Assembly: GCA_963721175.1 (NCBI GenBank)
Contig: CAVRIG010000023.1
Coordinates: 310,001 to 374,000, forward strand
Origin: Aliishimia sp963721175
GTDB lineage: Bacteria; Pseudomonadota; Alphaproteobacteria; Rhodobacterales; Rhodobacteraceae
DNA: 64,000 bases
Reading direction: 5' to 3'
Each line of letters opens with the position of its first letter. Within the stretch, counting starts at the first letter, position 1. Under the pieces are notes generated by a model. The model worked only from the letters and a program-made list of their open reading frames with translations. It did no database searches and was not told the origin of the DNA. Below are positions 45,939 to 55,581 of this stretch, piece after piece. Made by a program: the position numbers and the translations under genes.

Positions 45939-47040
45939 TCACCGGGCATCCGCCAGCGCGCCGGGCAGGGCCTCGGCAAAGGCGGCCAGGTCTGCGTCTT
46001 TTCCGCAACTGACCCGGATGCAGCGATTTTGCGGCTCCGCGAAGGGCATTCGCACGAAGATGCCGCGCTCGATCAGCCCCTGCAGCACGGCCTTGGCAAA
46101 CTCGCCGTCGCGTCCGCAGTCGATGGCCACGAAATTCGCGGCGGAGGGCAGGGCGGTCAGCCCGGCGTCGCGCGCGATCTCCGTAATCCGGATGCGGGCG
46201 GCGTCGATCCGGCCCTGCACCTGCGTGAGCCACGCCTGGTCCTGCAGTGCCGCCAAAGCGCCAGCTTGCGCGGCGCGGTTTACGCCGAAATGGTTTCGGA
46301 CCTTGTTGAAGGCCGAGATCAGCTCCGGGTGCGCCAGCGCGTAGCGCGATCCGGGCGCCCGCCATTCCGTAGACCTTGGAAAACGTGCGCATGCGGATCA
46401 GCCGCGGGTCGTCCCAGGGCAGATCGGGTGTCGTGTCCGGTGGGGCGCATTCCAGGTAGGCCTCGTCGAGCACGAAGAGTGTCCCGGACGGCAGATCCGC
46501 CAGTGACGCCACGATCTCCTCTCCGCGCCAACGGGTGCCCATCGGGTTGTCGGGGTTCGAAAGATAGACGAGCTTGGCATCCACTTCGGCCGCCTTGGCG
46601 AAGAGCGCGCCGATATCCTCCCGATCCTGCGCGTCGAACGGGACCTTGTGGAGCGTCCCAGCGAATCCCGAGACGTGGTAGTTGAAGGTCGGATAGGCAC
46701 CACTCGACGTGACCACATGGTCGCCGTCGGTCACAGTCAGGCGGACAAGATCGCCCAGCAGACCATCGATACCTTCGCCGACATGGATCATCTCCATGTC
46801 CGCGTTCAACAAATGCGAGAGCGCCTGGCGCAACTCGAAGCTCTGCGCATCGCCGTATTTCCAGATCTGCGTGGCGGCCATTGCCTCCCGGACAGCCGGT
46901 GAGGGGCCGAAGACGCTCTCGTTGGCTCCGAGCCTCGCGCGGAACGGCATGCCCCGGTCTCGCTCCTGGGTTTCCGGTCCGACGAAGGGAACGGCGGCGG
47001 GCAGAGATCGGACGAGCGGAGTGAAGCGGGCTTGGGTCAT
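45939..47040 (-). CDS. hisC: histidinol-phosphate aminotransferase family protein (frameshifted)
   Basis: About 366 residues after correction, a class I PLP aminotransferase of the HisC type. Landmarks are ARLGANESVFGPSP, GEGIDGLLGDLVRL, YLSNPDNPMGTRW, LFVLDEAYLECAP, and the PLP Lys in RMRTFSKVYGMAGARI. The frame breaks at about 46345 just after this motif (one extra base between ATCG and GCTAC); homology resumes and ends NRCIRVSCGKDADLAAF. Some roseobacter HisC-like proteins act on other amino acids, so a histidine role is likely but not certain. The start at 47040 gives MTQARFTPLV. Confidence 0.82.
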
Positions 47041-47088
47041 GCGGACTTGGATACCGCCCCGCCCGGGGAGCGGCAAGAGCAGCCGCAG

Positions 47089-47463
47089 TCAGGAGCTGGG
47101 CCGGGTCAGCACGAAGGTCGCGGCACCGCCCAGGCAGAGCGCCTGCACCGCGAGGAGCCACGGGGCGAGCCCCAGCGCGAGCGAAATGCCGAACGTGGCA
47201 GCCATGGCGACGACCGCGAGCCACTTGCCGCGTGTGGGGATCGCGCCGGTTTCGCGCCAGTCGGTTATCATAGGCCCGAAATGCCTGTGATCGTGGATCC
47301 ACGCCTGCAGCCTTGGCGAGCCCTTGCCGAAGCAGAAGGCCGACAACAGCACCAGCGGTGTCGTCGGCAGAAGCGGCAGGACGATGCCCACGATCCCGAC
47401 ACCCAACGACGCCAGACCGGCGAGGGTCCAGAGCAGATTGGGACGTGGTGCGGGCAGATCCAT
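47089..47463 (-). CDS. YbaN/DUF454 family inner membrane protein
   Basis: This 124-residue protein has the DUF454 layout: WTLAGLASLGVGIVGIVLPL, then LPTTPLVLLSAFCFGKGSP, RLQAWIHDHRHFGPMI and W-x-E-TGAIPTRGKW, followed by two more hydrophobic segments. The function of the family is unknown. It lies just upstream of hisC in the same direction, 48 bases away. ATG 47463 is preferred over an upstream start at 47520 that adds a non-conserved basic leader. Confidence 0.85.
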   Translation of the reverse strand: MDLPAPRPNLLWTLAGLASLGVGIVGIVLPLLPTTPLVLLSAFCFGKGSPRLQAWIHDHRHFGPMITDWRETGAIPTRGKWLAVVAMAATFGISLALGLAPWLLAVQALCLGGAATFVLTRPSS

Positions 47464-47628
47464 GGTGGTGCACACATAGGTCGGTCGTCGACGCGAACAA
47501 TGCCGCGCCGGATCTGGCAAGGCTTGTCACGCCGGTGCTTCGCAAGTGGTTAACGGAATGACCCCACGTTTGGCTGGCAGGTTTCCATGGAATCGGGTGT
47601 GCTGCGGCAACAGCCAGGAGGTCAGACC

Positions 47629-48435
47629 ATGCCCGACATCGATCCGGATCGCGTCACCGTCACTTTTGTGGATCACGTTGCCCACGTGCGGCTGACGCGG
47701 GCCGACAAGATGAATGCGGTCGACGAGGCCATGATTGGCGCCATCATTGCGGCCGGCGAGGCGGTCGCGGCGTCGGACGCGCGGGCTTGCGTCATATCCG
47801 GCGAGGGGCGGGCCTTCTGCGCCGGGATCGACATCGCCGGGCTGGGCGCCATGGCGGGGCAGGATCCCACCGCGATGCTGGAGCCGCGCACGCATGGGGA
47901 CGGCACCACGAACCAGTGGCAGGAGGTCGCAATGATCTGGACCCGCGTCCCGGTGCCGGTGATCGCCGCTCTGCATGGGCCGGTCTACGGTGCGGGGTGC
48001 CAGCTTGCGCTGGGTGCCGATATCCGGATCGCCGGCCCGGATCTGCAGATGGCGGTGATGGAGATGAAATGGGGCATCGTGCCGGATATGGGCGGCATGG
48101 TCCTGCTGCCCCGGATCGTGCGGTCCGACGTCCTGCGCCGCCTGACCTACACCGCCGATCCGGTGGGCGCGGACCAGGCGCTGGCCTGGGGTCTTGTCAC
48201 GGAACTGGCCGAAGATCCCTTGGCCGCCGCGATGGATCTCGCGGGGCGGATCGCGCTGAAGTCGCCCTCCGGCATCCGCACAGCCAAGCGCCTGATCGCG
48301 CTCGCCGAAAGCGGCGCCGCGGAAGCCGACGTGCTGATGGCCGAAAGCCGCGAGCAGGCCAAACTCATAGGGAAGCCCGACCAGATGGAGGTCATCGCCG
48401 CGCAGATGCAGAAGCGCCCGCCCAAGTTCGGTTGA
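47629..48435 (+). CDS. enoyl-CoA hydratase/isomerase family protein
   Basis: This 268-residue crotonase-fold enzyme has the oxyanion-hole motifs GEGRAFCAGIDIAGLG and ALHGPVYGAGCQLALGADIR, and the region of the catalytic Glu, VMEMKWGIVPDMGG. Crotonases without further context may hydrate, isomerise or cleave acyl-CoA; annotation as a plain hydratase is a family guess. ATG 47629 follows CAGGAGG; the in-frame ATG at 47587 has no conserved leader. It stands alone, divergent from the DUF454 gene. Confidence 0.85.
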   Translation: MPDIDPDRVTVTFVDHVAHVRLTRADKMNAVDEAMIGAIIAAGEAVAASDARACVISGEGRAFCAGIDIAGLGAMAGQDPTAMLEPRTHGDGTTNQWQEVAMIWTRVPVPVIAALHGPVYGAGCQLALGADIRIAGPDLQMAVMEMKWGIVPDMGGMVLLPRIVRSDVLRRLTYTADPVGADQALAWGLVTELAEDPLAAAMDLAGRIALKSPSGIRTAKRLIALAESGAAEADVLMAESREQAKLIGKPDQMEVIAAQMQKRPPKFG

Positions 48436-48456
48436 CCCGCGGGGCCGGCTCGGCCT

Positions 48457-50415
48457 TCAGTTCTGCTCGTCGTAGAGCGACTGGAACGCCGCTTCGAGCC
48501 GCCGCGTGAATCCTTCGGTATCAAAGAGCGCGCTGGTCTTGCGCCCGGCGATCAGGCGTTCCCGCAGTTCCGCCCGCGCCAGCGGATCTTGCGCCAGGCG
48601 CAAGGCGCAATCGTAATAGGCCTCGCGCGTGTCGCAGATCGTCTCGGGGGTTCCGGCGGCGCTCACCAGGCTGGCCGCGACGCGGGCCGCGAACTGCTGG
48701 CCCGGCATCGTCACGACCGGCACCCCGGCCCAGAGCGCATCGCTCGCCGTGGTGTGCGCGTTGCAGTGGAACGTGTCGAGGAAGATGTCGGCGTGCGCCA
48801 GGCGGGAGAGGTGCGGCCCCTGTTTCAGACGTGGCGCTATGATGATGCGGTCGGGATCCACCCCGCGCGCCTCGGCGGCCTTGCGCAGGTTGGCCGACGA
48901 CTCCGCACCTCCCGTCAGCTGCCACAGCACGGACCCTTCGACCTCGCGCAAGAGCTCCATCCACAGGTCGAATTCCGCGGGCGAGATCTTGTAGACGTTG
49001 TTGAAGCTGGCAAAGACCACGGCGTTCTCCGGCAGCCCGAGCGACTCGCGCGTGACCTCCGGATCGGGCAGCGGCCGGGACTGATCGTTCGGCTGGTAGC
49101 ACTCGGGCAGAGCCAGGACGCGTTCGCTGTAATACTGCTCCAACTCGGGCGGGATCACGATCCGGTCCGCGAGGATGACATCCATGCACTCCGCCCCCGT
49201 GCTCCCCGGAAAGCCGAGCCACGTCACTTGCACGGGTGCCGTGCGGTGACCGAAGATGCCAATGCGCGTGCCGGACGTGAACCCCTTGAGGTCGACGGCG
49301 ATGTCGATTTCATGGCTCCGCGCCAGCATCGCCGCGGAATAGTCGTCCAGACCGGAAATGTCGTGAAACCCGTCGACGGCCGCGCGCGCCCGGTCCCGCA
49401 TGTGATCCTCGTGATCGGGGCCGAAGGAGTAGGCGTGCAGTTCGAACCGGCTGCGGTCATGCGATTCCAGCACGCCCGCCAACAGGTGCATCGTGGCATG
49501 GTCATGGAAATCCGCGGAGAAATAGCCGATGCGGATCCGGTCATGTCCCACATAGGGGCCAAGCGGTTTTTCCGAAATTCCGGTCAGCGTGTTCCTCGAA
49601 TAGACCTGGCAGCGATGCAGCAGGTTCGCCGGATCGTCCTCCATCGGCAGATACTGGAACGGGCTCGCGCCGGTGTTCAGTTGTTCCGGCGTCGAGGGAT
49701 CGAACTGGGCATAGCCGGGCGCGTCCCAGTCGTTGATATGCGCAAGGCAATGTGCGCGTTCCGCCATGCCGATGGGATCGCCGGGGATGTTCATCAGCAG
49801 CCCGTCGTAGAACGCGATCGCGCTGGTGAAGTCCTTGGCCTCGCGCAGGTAGTTGGCGAGAATGCGATAGGGTTGCGGCAGCAACGGGTTGTTGACGATC
49901 GTCTTGGCAAAGAACTGCGCCGCGTCCTCGCGATTGCCGTAGAAGTGCATGAACCGACCGGCCGCGTGCGATGCGTTCGCCGAATCCCCATGCAACGTCA
50001 CCGCCTTGAGAATGTAGCTCGAGGCTTCGCGTGGCCGGCCGAGGGCCTCCAGCAACCGGCCGGTGGCCAGAAGCGCCTCGAGATTGGTGTCGTCCACGTC
50101 CAGCACGCGGCTGAAGCAGACCAGCGCGTCCTCGTTTCGACCGGCCGCTGCAAGGGCGTCGCCGAACCGCAGCAGGTATTGCAGCTTCTCGGGTTCCAGC
50201 AGGTGCGCCTGCGCGAAGTCGTCGACCGCATCGGCAGGCCGCCCGGCCAGGAAGTTCGCCTCCGCCCGGCATGCGAATGCGTTGGCATCCTTCGGCATCA
50301 TCGCCACCATCTGCCCGGCTGCCTTGGCCGCCATGTCGAAATCATGGGACTTCATCGCTTTGCGGTACCGCTTGACGAACTTGGAGAGGCGGGTCAGGGA
50401 CCGATCATGTTTCAT
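48457..50415 (-). CDS. TPR-containing O-GlcNAc-transferase-like (SPINDLY/GT41) protein
   Basis: This 652-residue protein has an N-terminal array of tetratricopeptide repeats (about 20-230; for example FRFGDALAAAGRNEDALVCF-like units) and a C-terminal GT41 catalytic region with IRIGYFSADFHDHATMHLLA, TRIGIFGHRTAPVQVTWLGF and FLDTFHCNAHTTASDALWAG. GT41 enzymes transfer a sugar from a nucleotide donor to Ser/Thr of proteins. In bacteria similar proteins modify flagellins or EF-P, or act in envelope biogenesis. The target here is unknown; the TPRs would choose it. Frame intact. Confidence 0.85.
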   Translation of the reverse strand: MKHDRSLTRLSKFVKRYRKAMKSHDFDMAAKAAGQMVAMMPKDANAFACRAEANFLAGRPADAVDDFAQAHLLEPEKLQYLLRFGDALAAAGRNEDALVCFSRVLDVDDTNLEALLATGRLLEALGRPREASSYILKAVTLHGDSANASHAAGRFMHFYGNREDAAQFFAKTIVNNPLLPQPYRILANYLREAKDFTSAIAFYDGLLMNIPGDPIGMAERAHCLAHINDWDAPGYAQFDPSTPEQLNTGASPFQYLPMEDDPANLLHRCQVYSRNTLTGISEKPLGPYVGHDRIRIGYFSADFHDHATMHLLAGVLESHDRSRFELHAYSFGPDHEDHMRDRARAAVDGFHDISGLDDYSAAMLARSHEIDIAVDLKGFTSGTRIGIFGHRTAPVQVTWLGFPGSTGAECMDVILADRIVIPPELEQYYSERVLALPECYQPNDQSRPLPDPEVTRESLGLPENAVVFASFNNVYKISPAEFDLWMELLREVEGSVLWQLTGGAESSANLRKAAEARGVDPDRIIIAPRLKQGPHLSRLAHADIFLDTFHCNAHTTASDALWAGVPVVTMPGQQFAARVAASLVSAAGTPETICDTREAYYDCALRLAQDPLARAELRERLIAGRKTSALFDTEGFTRRLEAAFQSLYDEQN

Positions 50416-50549
50416 GCGCGACCTTTCTGGCTGAGTTCCGGCGAGCCTTAAGGCAAATCGCTTAATGATCCGTAATCCCGGATTGTGGCAGCCATCGCTT
50501 TGGCCTAGTCAGGAGCCATCCCGCGACCAAGAATGAGGCAATTCACGTC

Positions 50550-51946
50550 ATGCGCCTGACCCGCTACTTCCTGCCCGTGCTGAAGGAAACGCCGTCCGAG
50601 GCGCAGATCGTCTCGCACCGCCTGATGCTGCGCGCCGGCATGATCAAGCAGCAGGCGGCCGGGATCTACTCGTGGCTGCCGCTGGGGTACAAGGTGCTGC
50701 GCAACATCGAGAAGATCGTGCACGAGGAGCAGATCCGCGCGGGCCATATCCCGATGCTGATGCCGACGCTGCAGCCCGCCGATCTGTGGCAGGAATCGGG
50801 GCGCTACGACGCCTACGGGCCGGAGATGCTGCGCATCCGCGACCGCCACGACCGCGACCTGCCTATTCGGGCCGACGAACGAGGAGATGATCACCGACAT
50901 CTTCCGCTCCCACGTCGGCAGCTACCGCGACCTGCCGCTGACGCTTTATCACATCCAGTGGAAGTTCCGCGACGAGGTGCGCCCGCGCTTCGGCGTGATG
51001 CGCGGGCGCGAATTCCTGATGAAGGACGGCTACAACTTCGACCTCACCTACGAGGACGCGATGCACGCCTACAACCGCCACCTGGTGAGCTACCTGCGCA
51101 CCTACGAGCGCATGGGTCTTCAAGCGATCCCGATGCGTGCCGAGAGCGGGCCGATCGGCGGAGACGACACACACGAGTTCCTGGTGCTGGCCGAGACGGG
51201 CGAGTTCGGAGGTCTTCTACGATGCCGAAATTACCGAGCTGAAATTCGGCGACCGCGAGATCGACTATGACAGCGTGGAGCAGTGCCAGGCGGTGCTGGA
51301 GGAATTCACGTCGCGCTACGCCCGCACCGACGACACGCATGACGAAGCGGTGTTCCACGAGCGCGTTCCGGAGGCGCGTCGGCGCCATGCCCGCGGGATC
51401 GAGGTTGGGCAGATATTCTATTTCGGCACCAAGTATTCCGAGCCCATGGGCGCGACGGTGCAGGGGCCGGACGGCAAGGCGGTCCCGGTGCACATGGGCT
51501 CCCACGGGATCGGAGTGAGCCGGCTGGTGGGCGCGGTGATCGAGGCCAGCCACGACGACAAGGGCATCATCTGGCCCGAGGGGGTGACGCCGTTCCATTG
51601 CGGCATCGTCAACCTCAAGCAGGGCGACGCGGAGGCCGACGCGGCCTGCGAGAAGATCTATGGTGACCTGGTGAAGGCCGGACTCGAACCGCTCTACGAT
51701 GACCGGGACGAGCGTGCGGGCGGCAAGTTCGCGACGATGGACCTCGTCGGCTTGCCATGGCGGATCACCGTCGGCCCGCGGGGCCTCAAGAACGGGGTGG
51801 TGGAACTGACCTCGCGCCGCACCGGCGAGAGCGAGGAAATGACCCCCACGGATGCCGTCGAGCGGGTGCAGGACATCTATTCCAACCATCGCAGCAAGGC
51901 GCGGATGGAAATGATGGCAGAGGCGTCCTTTCACACCTGGCTCTGA
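50550..51946 (+). CDS. proS: prolyl-tRNA synthetase (two frame breaks)
   Basis: About 464 residues after correction, a class II synthetase of the short alphaproteobacterial type without the inserted editing domain. N-terminal MRLTRYFLPVLKETPSEAQI; motif 2 region YHIQWKFRDEVRPRFGVMRG; motif 3 region VPVHMGSHGIGVSRLVGAVI; C-terminal anticodon-binding domain. Extra bases near 50862 (after GACCTGC) and near 51205 (in GAGT-T-CGGAG) break the frame twice, but every segment is fully conserved. As proS is essential and normally single-copy, these are most likely sequence errors. Confidence 0.9.
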
Positions 51947-51974
51947 TGCGGGCAGCTCGTCGCATCGCGTCCGC

Positions 51975-52469
51975 ATGATCCGGTTTTCGTTGATCATGGC
52001 TGCTGGACTGGCCGGTGCGGCGGCCACGTCTCAGGTCCCCGAATACTCGCAGCAATACATGCAGCGGCTGGGCGGGGCAGTGGACGCGCTGGCGCAGGTG
52101 GTGGCCGATTTCGACGCCTCCGCCGCGGCCGAGGGCCTGACGCGGCAGGCGGCGCTGGAACAGATGACCGGCAGCCCCTTCGTGGAGCGGCGGCGGGCCG
52201 ACATGACCGTGACGCTCGACCGCTATGTTAGGCTCGGCACCGATCTCGCCGAGATGCGTGCCGCCGGACCTCTCCGGCGTCCCCTTGAGATGATGCGGCC
52301 GGACGGCGAGATCGCGCGTGCCGCCTGGCAGGATTTCGAGCCGGCCATGCCGCTGACGCTCGAAGGGGCGGTGTTTGGCGGTGCGGGGTTTGTTGGCGGC
52401 GCCTGTCTCGCCTCGGTCCTTCTCGGGTTGATGCGTCTCCTGACCGGACGCAGGCGTGAGCCGACTTGA
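51975..52469 (+). CDS. DUF2937 family membrane protein
   Basis: This 164-residue protein has an N-terminal hydrophobic segment (IRFSLIMAAGLAGAAATSQV), the motif PEYSQQYMQRLGGAVDALAQ and a C-terminal helix (GFVGGACLASVLLGLMRLL), the DUF2937 layout as I recall it. Function unknown. It lies between proS and lolC in the same direction, 28 bases after proS. Confidence 0.78.
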   Translation: MIRFSLIMAAGLAGAAATSQVPEYSQQYMQRLGGAVDALAQVVADFDASAAAEGLTRQAALEQMTGSPFVERRRADMTVTLDRYVRLGTDLAEMRAAGPLRRPLEMMRPDGEIARAAWQDFEPAMPLTLEGAVFGGAGFVGGACLASVLLGLMRLLTGRRREPT

Positions 52470-52575
52470 TCGCGGCCGGCCCGGCGCATCGGCTTGACCC
52501 TGTCGCCGCCTGCGCCCATCTTGCGCGAAAATCGGGCGTCGCGCGAGACGCCCCAAGGAGCAGGATCCGGACAGG

Positions 52576-53863
52576 ATGGCCAAAGCCCCGGCGCCCTTCG
52601 CCGCCTTCGAATTCATGATCGCGTGGCGGTATCTGCGGGCCAAGCGGGCCGAGGGCGGGGTCAGCGTCATGACCTGGATCAGCCTCCTCGGGATCACACT
52701 CGCCGTCTTTGCGCTGATCGCGACGCTCGCGGTGCGCTCGGGGTTTCGGGTCGAGCTTGTGGACACGATCCTGGGCTCGAACGCCCATGTAACCGTCTAC
52801 ACTGCCGGCGCAGTGACGGAGAGCGGGCAGCTCGACCGCTCCATCACCGATTTCGATGCCGTGGCCGACCGGCTGCGCGCCGTGCCCGGCGTAACGCGGG
52901 CGGCGCCTCTGGTTCGTGGCGAGGTGCTTGCCAACGCGCAAGGGGCGAACGCGGGTGCGCAGGTCTACGGCATCCGGCCCGAAGACCTCCTGACGATCCC
53001 GCGCATCGCCAATCCGGAGGAGCATGTCGGCGACATCGCCAATTTCGTCGACGGTCTCGCCATCGGCTCGGAACTCGCGCGCACCCTCGGCGTGACGGTG
53101 GGGGACGAGGTGAAACTGATCTCGCCCGATGGCGCGGTCACGCCCTTCGGTGTGAAGCCGCGGGTCAGCGTCTATCCCGTCACCTACGTCTTCACCGCCG
53201 GGCGCTACGATATCGACCGCACGCGGATCTACCTGCCGCTTGTCGAGGCGCAGCCCTTCTTCAACCTGGAGGGGCGCGCGAGCGAGATCGAGGTGATGGT
53301 GGACAATCCCGAACGGATCGGGCCGATGCAGGGCGCCCTGTACGAAGCCGCGGGCGAGGGGGCGCAGCTCTGGACCTGGCTCGACGCGTCGGGAGGGTAT
53401 CTGCGCGCGCTCGAGGTCGAGGACAACGTGATGTTCGTGATCCTGTCGATCCTGGTGCTGATCGCGGCGATGAACATCGTCTCCGGCCTGATCATGCTGG
53501 TCAAGAACAAGGGACGCGACATCGGCATCCTGCGCACCATGGGGCTGACCGAAGGCTCGGTGCTGCGCATCTTCTTTCTTTGCGGGGCGTTCACGGGCGT
53601 GATCGGCACCGTCTTCGGCGTTTTTTTGGGCTGCCTTTTCGCGCTCTATATCGATCCGATCTTCTCCTTCATGAACTGGGCCATGGGCGGAGGCGTCTGG
53701 GATCCGGCGATCCGCGGGATCTACGCGCTGCCCGCGCAGCTCCACCTTGCGGACGTGCTGACCGCGGTGGCGTTGTCACTGGGCTCTCAGCTTCGTCGTG
53801 ACCTGGTTCCCGGCCCGGCGCGCGGCGCGAATGCATCCGGTCGAGGCGCTGCGGTATGAGTGA
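52576..53863 (+). CDS. lolC: lipoprotein-releasing system permease LolC/LolE (frameshifted)
   Basis: About 428 residues after correction. This inner-membrane FtsX-type permease works with LolD to extract outer-membrane lipoproteins. It starts FAAFEFMIAWRYLRAKRAEG; the first helix is ISLLGITLAVFALIATLAV, a large periplasmic domain follows, then three helices with NIVSGLIMLVKNKGRDIGIL. Near 53785 one extra base in GGC-T-CTCAGC shifts the last 25 or so codons; corrected, the gene ends HPVEALRYE at 53863 and overlaps lolD by 8 bases. The uncorrected frame stops at 53859. Confidence 0.9.
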
Positions 53864-54560
53864 GGCGGTGCTGGACCTTCGGGGCATCGCCAAAAGCTAC
53901 AACCGCGGCACCCCGGCGGAGATCGCGGTGCTGCGCGGCGCGGACCTGACACTGGCCCCGGGCGAAGTCGTCGCGCTCGTGGCACCTTCGGGAGCCGGCA
54001 AGTCGACGCTGCTCCACATCGCGGGCCTGCTCGACGTGCCGGATGCCGGGGAAGTGTGGCTGGACGGGGCCGAGATGGGCGCCCGCGACGACGCCGCGCG
54101 CACGGCGGCCAGGCGCGACGCAGTGGGTTTCATCTACCAGTTTCATCACCTGCTGCCGGAATTCTCCGCGCTGGAGAACGTGGTGCTGCCGCAACTCGCG
54201 GCCGGCGTGGCGTGGACAGGGGCCGAGGATTGCGCCCGGGATCTGCTGACCCGCGTCGGCATCGCGGAGCGTGCGACCCACCGCCCCGCCGCACTCTCGG
54301 GTGGAGAGCAGCAGCGCGTCGCGTTCTGCCGGGCGCTCGCGAATGCGCCGAAGCTTCTGCTGGCCGATGAACCCACCGGCAATCTCGACCCCGAAACCTC
54401 CGACCAGGTCTTTGCAACGCTCATGGACCTGGTGCGTCAACGCGGGATGAGCGCATTGGTGGCCACCCACAACCCCGCGCTCGCCGCCCGGATGGACCGC
54501 GTGGTGCGGATGGAGGCGGGTGTGCTGCGGGACATCCCGATTGACGTTTCCGCGCCTTGA
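53856..54560 (+). CDS. lolD: lipoprotein-releasing system ATP-binding protein LolD
   Basis: This 234-residue ABC ATPase powers LolC/E. Walker A is APSGAGKST, the Q-loop is in FIYQFHHLLPEFSALENV, the signature is ALSGGEQQRVAFCRAL and Walker B is LLLADEPTGNLD. The LolD-specific FHHLLPEFSALENV stretch separates it from MacB-type ATPases. Start ATG 53856 overlaps the corrected lolC end, a strong sign of translational coupling. Confidence 0.93.
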   Translation: MSEAVLDLRGIAKSYNRGTPAEIAVLRGADLTLAPGEVVALVAPSGAGKSTLLHIAGLLDVPDAGEVWLDGAEMGARDDAARTAARRDAVGFIYQFHHLLPEFSALENVVLPQLAAGVAWTGAEDCARDLLTRVGIAERATHRPAALSGGEQQRVAFCRALANAPKLLLADEPTGNLDPETSDQVFATLMDLVRQRGMSALVATHNPALAARMDRVVRMEAGVLRDIPIDVSAP

Positions 54561-54610
54561 GCGACGGTCAGTCCTGCGCCGCCCGTGCCGGCATCAACGA
54601 AGCTCCACGA

Positions 54611-55045
54611 TCAAACGATCTGCGTGATCCAGACGCCGAGGCCCATCAAAGCGATGCCGGACGCGCGCGTCAGCGTCAGCGGCGACACCTGCGCGCCGAA
54701 GAGCCCGAAATGATCGATCGCCGCGGTCGAGATCAACTGTCCCAGAAGAACGAAGAATACCGCGTTGCCCACTCCGAAATGTGGCGCGATGTAGGTCACG
54801 GAAATCACGTAGAACGCGACCAGAACGCCGCCCAGCAGCAGGTGTTTCGGTGCGCCAGCCACCGCCAGGACGGCCCGCGGTCCGGTGATCAGCGTCACCA
54901 CCAGGCTGCATGCCAGCGCCACGGCAAAGAGCACCAGAGCCGCCGCCGCCGGTGCGTGCATGTGACGGCCCAAGGCTGCGTTGAGCGCGGCCAGCGTGGG
55001 GATGCCGATACCCGCTGCAAGCATGATCAGGGCGTAGTGGGTCAT
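54611..55045 (-). CDS. DUF606/YdcZ-type DMT membrane protein
   Basis: This 144-residue protein has four to five hydrophobic helices and the DUF606 motifs GIGIPTLAALNAALGRH, GAPKHLLLGGVLVAFYVISV and VLLGQLISTAAIDHFGLFG. It is a small member of the drug/metabolite transporter superfamily; its substrate is unknown. Start 55045 (MTHYALIMLAAG) is preferred because the upstream in-frame extension is arginine-rich and non-conserved. Confidence 0.82.
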   Translation of the reverse strand: MTHYALIMLAAGIGIPTLAALNAALGRHMHAPAAAALVLFAVALACSLVVTLITGPRAVLAVAGAPKHLLLGGVLVAFYVISVTYIAPHFGVGNAVFFVLLGQLISTAAIDHFGLFGAQVSPLTLTRASGIALMGLGVWITQIV

Positions 55046-55134
55046 CGCGAAGCTCCGTAAATGGGGTTGATCTGGATCATGTCGACGTGCATGGAAATGG
55101 GCAAGGTGGGGCAGGTCCGACGGGGAGAGATACG

Positions 55135-55533
55135 ATGAGAAGCTTGACGCTGAGCGCTGTGCTGATGCTCGGTGCCTGCACGGCCGCCGAAATGCCGGGG
55201 CCGTCGGAAGGCGCCCGGCTCTTTGCCTCGAATTGCGCTGCCTGTCATGGCGCGGATGCAAAAGGGGCCGGCCCCGAAGCGCTGGGCATCGGCAAGGTGC
55301 CGCCGGACCTGACCCAGATCGCCGCCAGAAACGGCGGCACGTTCCCCCGCGCGCAGGTCCTGTCGGTGATCGACGGCTACCGGCAGGGCAGTCACCCCGA
55401 CCGCGTCATGCCCGAGTTCGGCGCGAGCCTGGGCGGCGACCTCGTGCCCGTGGAGGTCGACGGTGTGTTGACGCCGACACCCCGCGCGCTCGCGGCACTT
55501 CTGGCCTATCTCGAAAGTATTCAGGCGCAGTGA
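55135..55533 (+). CDS. mono-haem c-type cytochrome lipoprotein
   Basis: This 132-residue exported cytochrome c has a signal with lipobox LMLGAC (Cys near residue 14), so it is probably lipid-anchored. The haem motif is CAACH in LFASNCAACHGADAKGAGPE, and the sixth-ligand Met is probably in PDRVMPEFGASL. It ends LAALLAYLESIQAQ. It resembles the cytochromes at 56810 and 57202, all with G-x-x-x-F-x-x-N-C-x-x-C-H. Partner oxidoreductase not seen. Confidence 0.85.
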   Translation: MRSLTLSAVLMLGACTAAEMPGPSEGARLFASNCAACHGADAKGAGPEALGIGKVPPDLTQIAARNGGTFPRAQVLSVIDGYRQGSHPDRVMPEFGASLGGDLVPVEVDGVLTPTPRALAALLAYLESIQAQ

Positions 55534-55581
55534 CCGGAACTTGTCGCCCGTGAGGTGCTGCAGGGTCGTCGTTCGCGCCTG

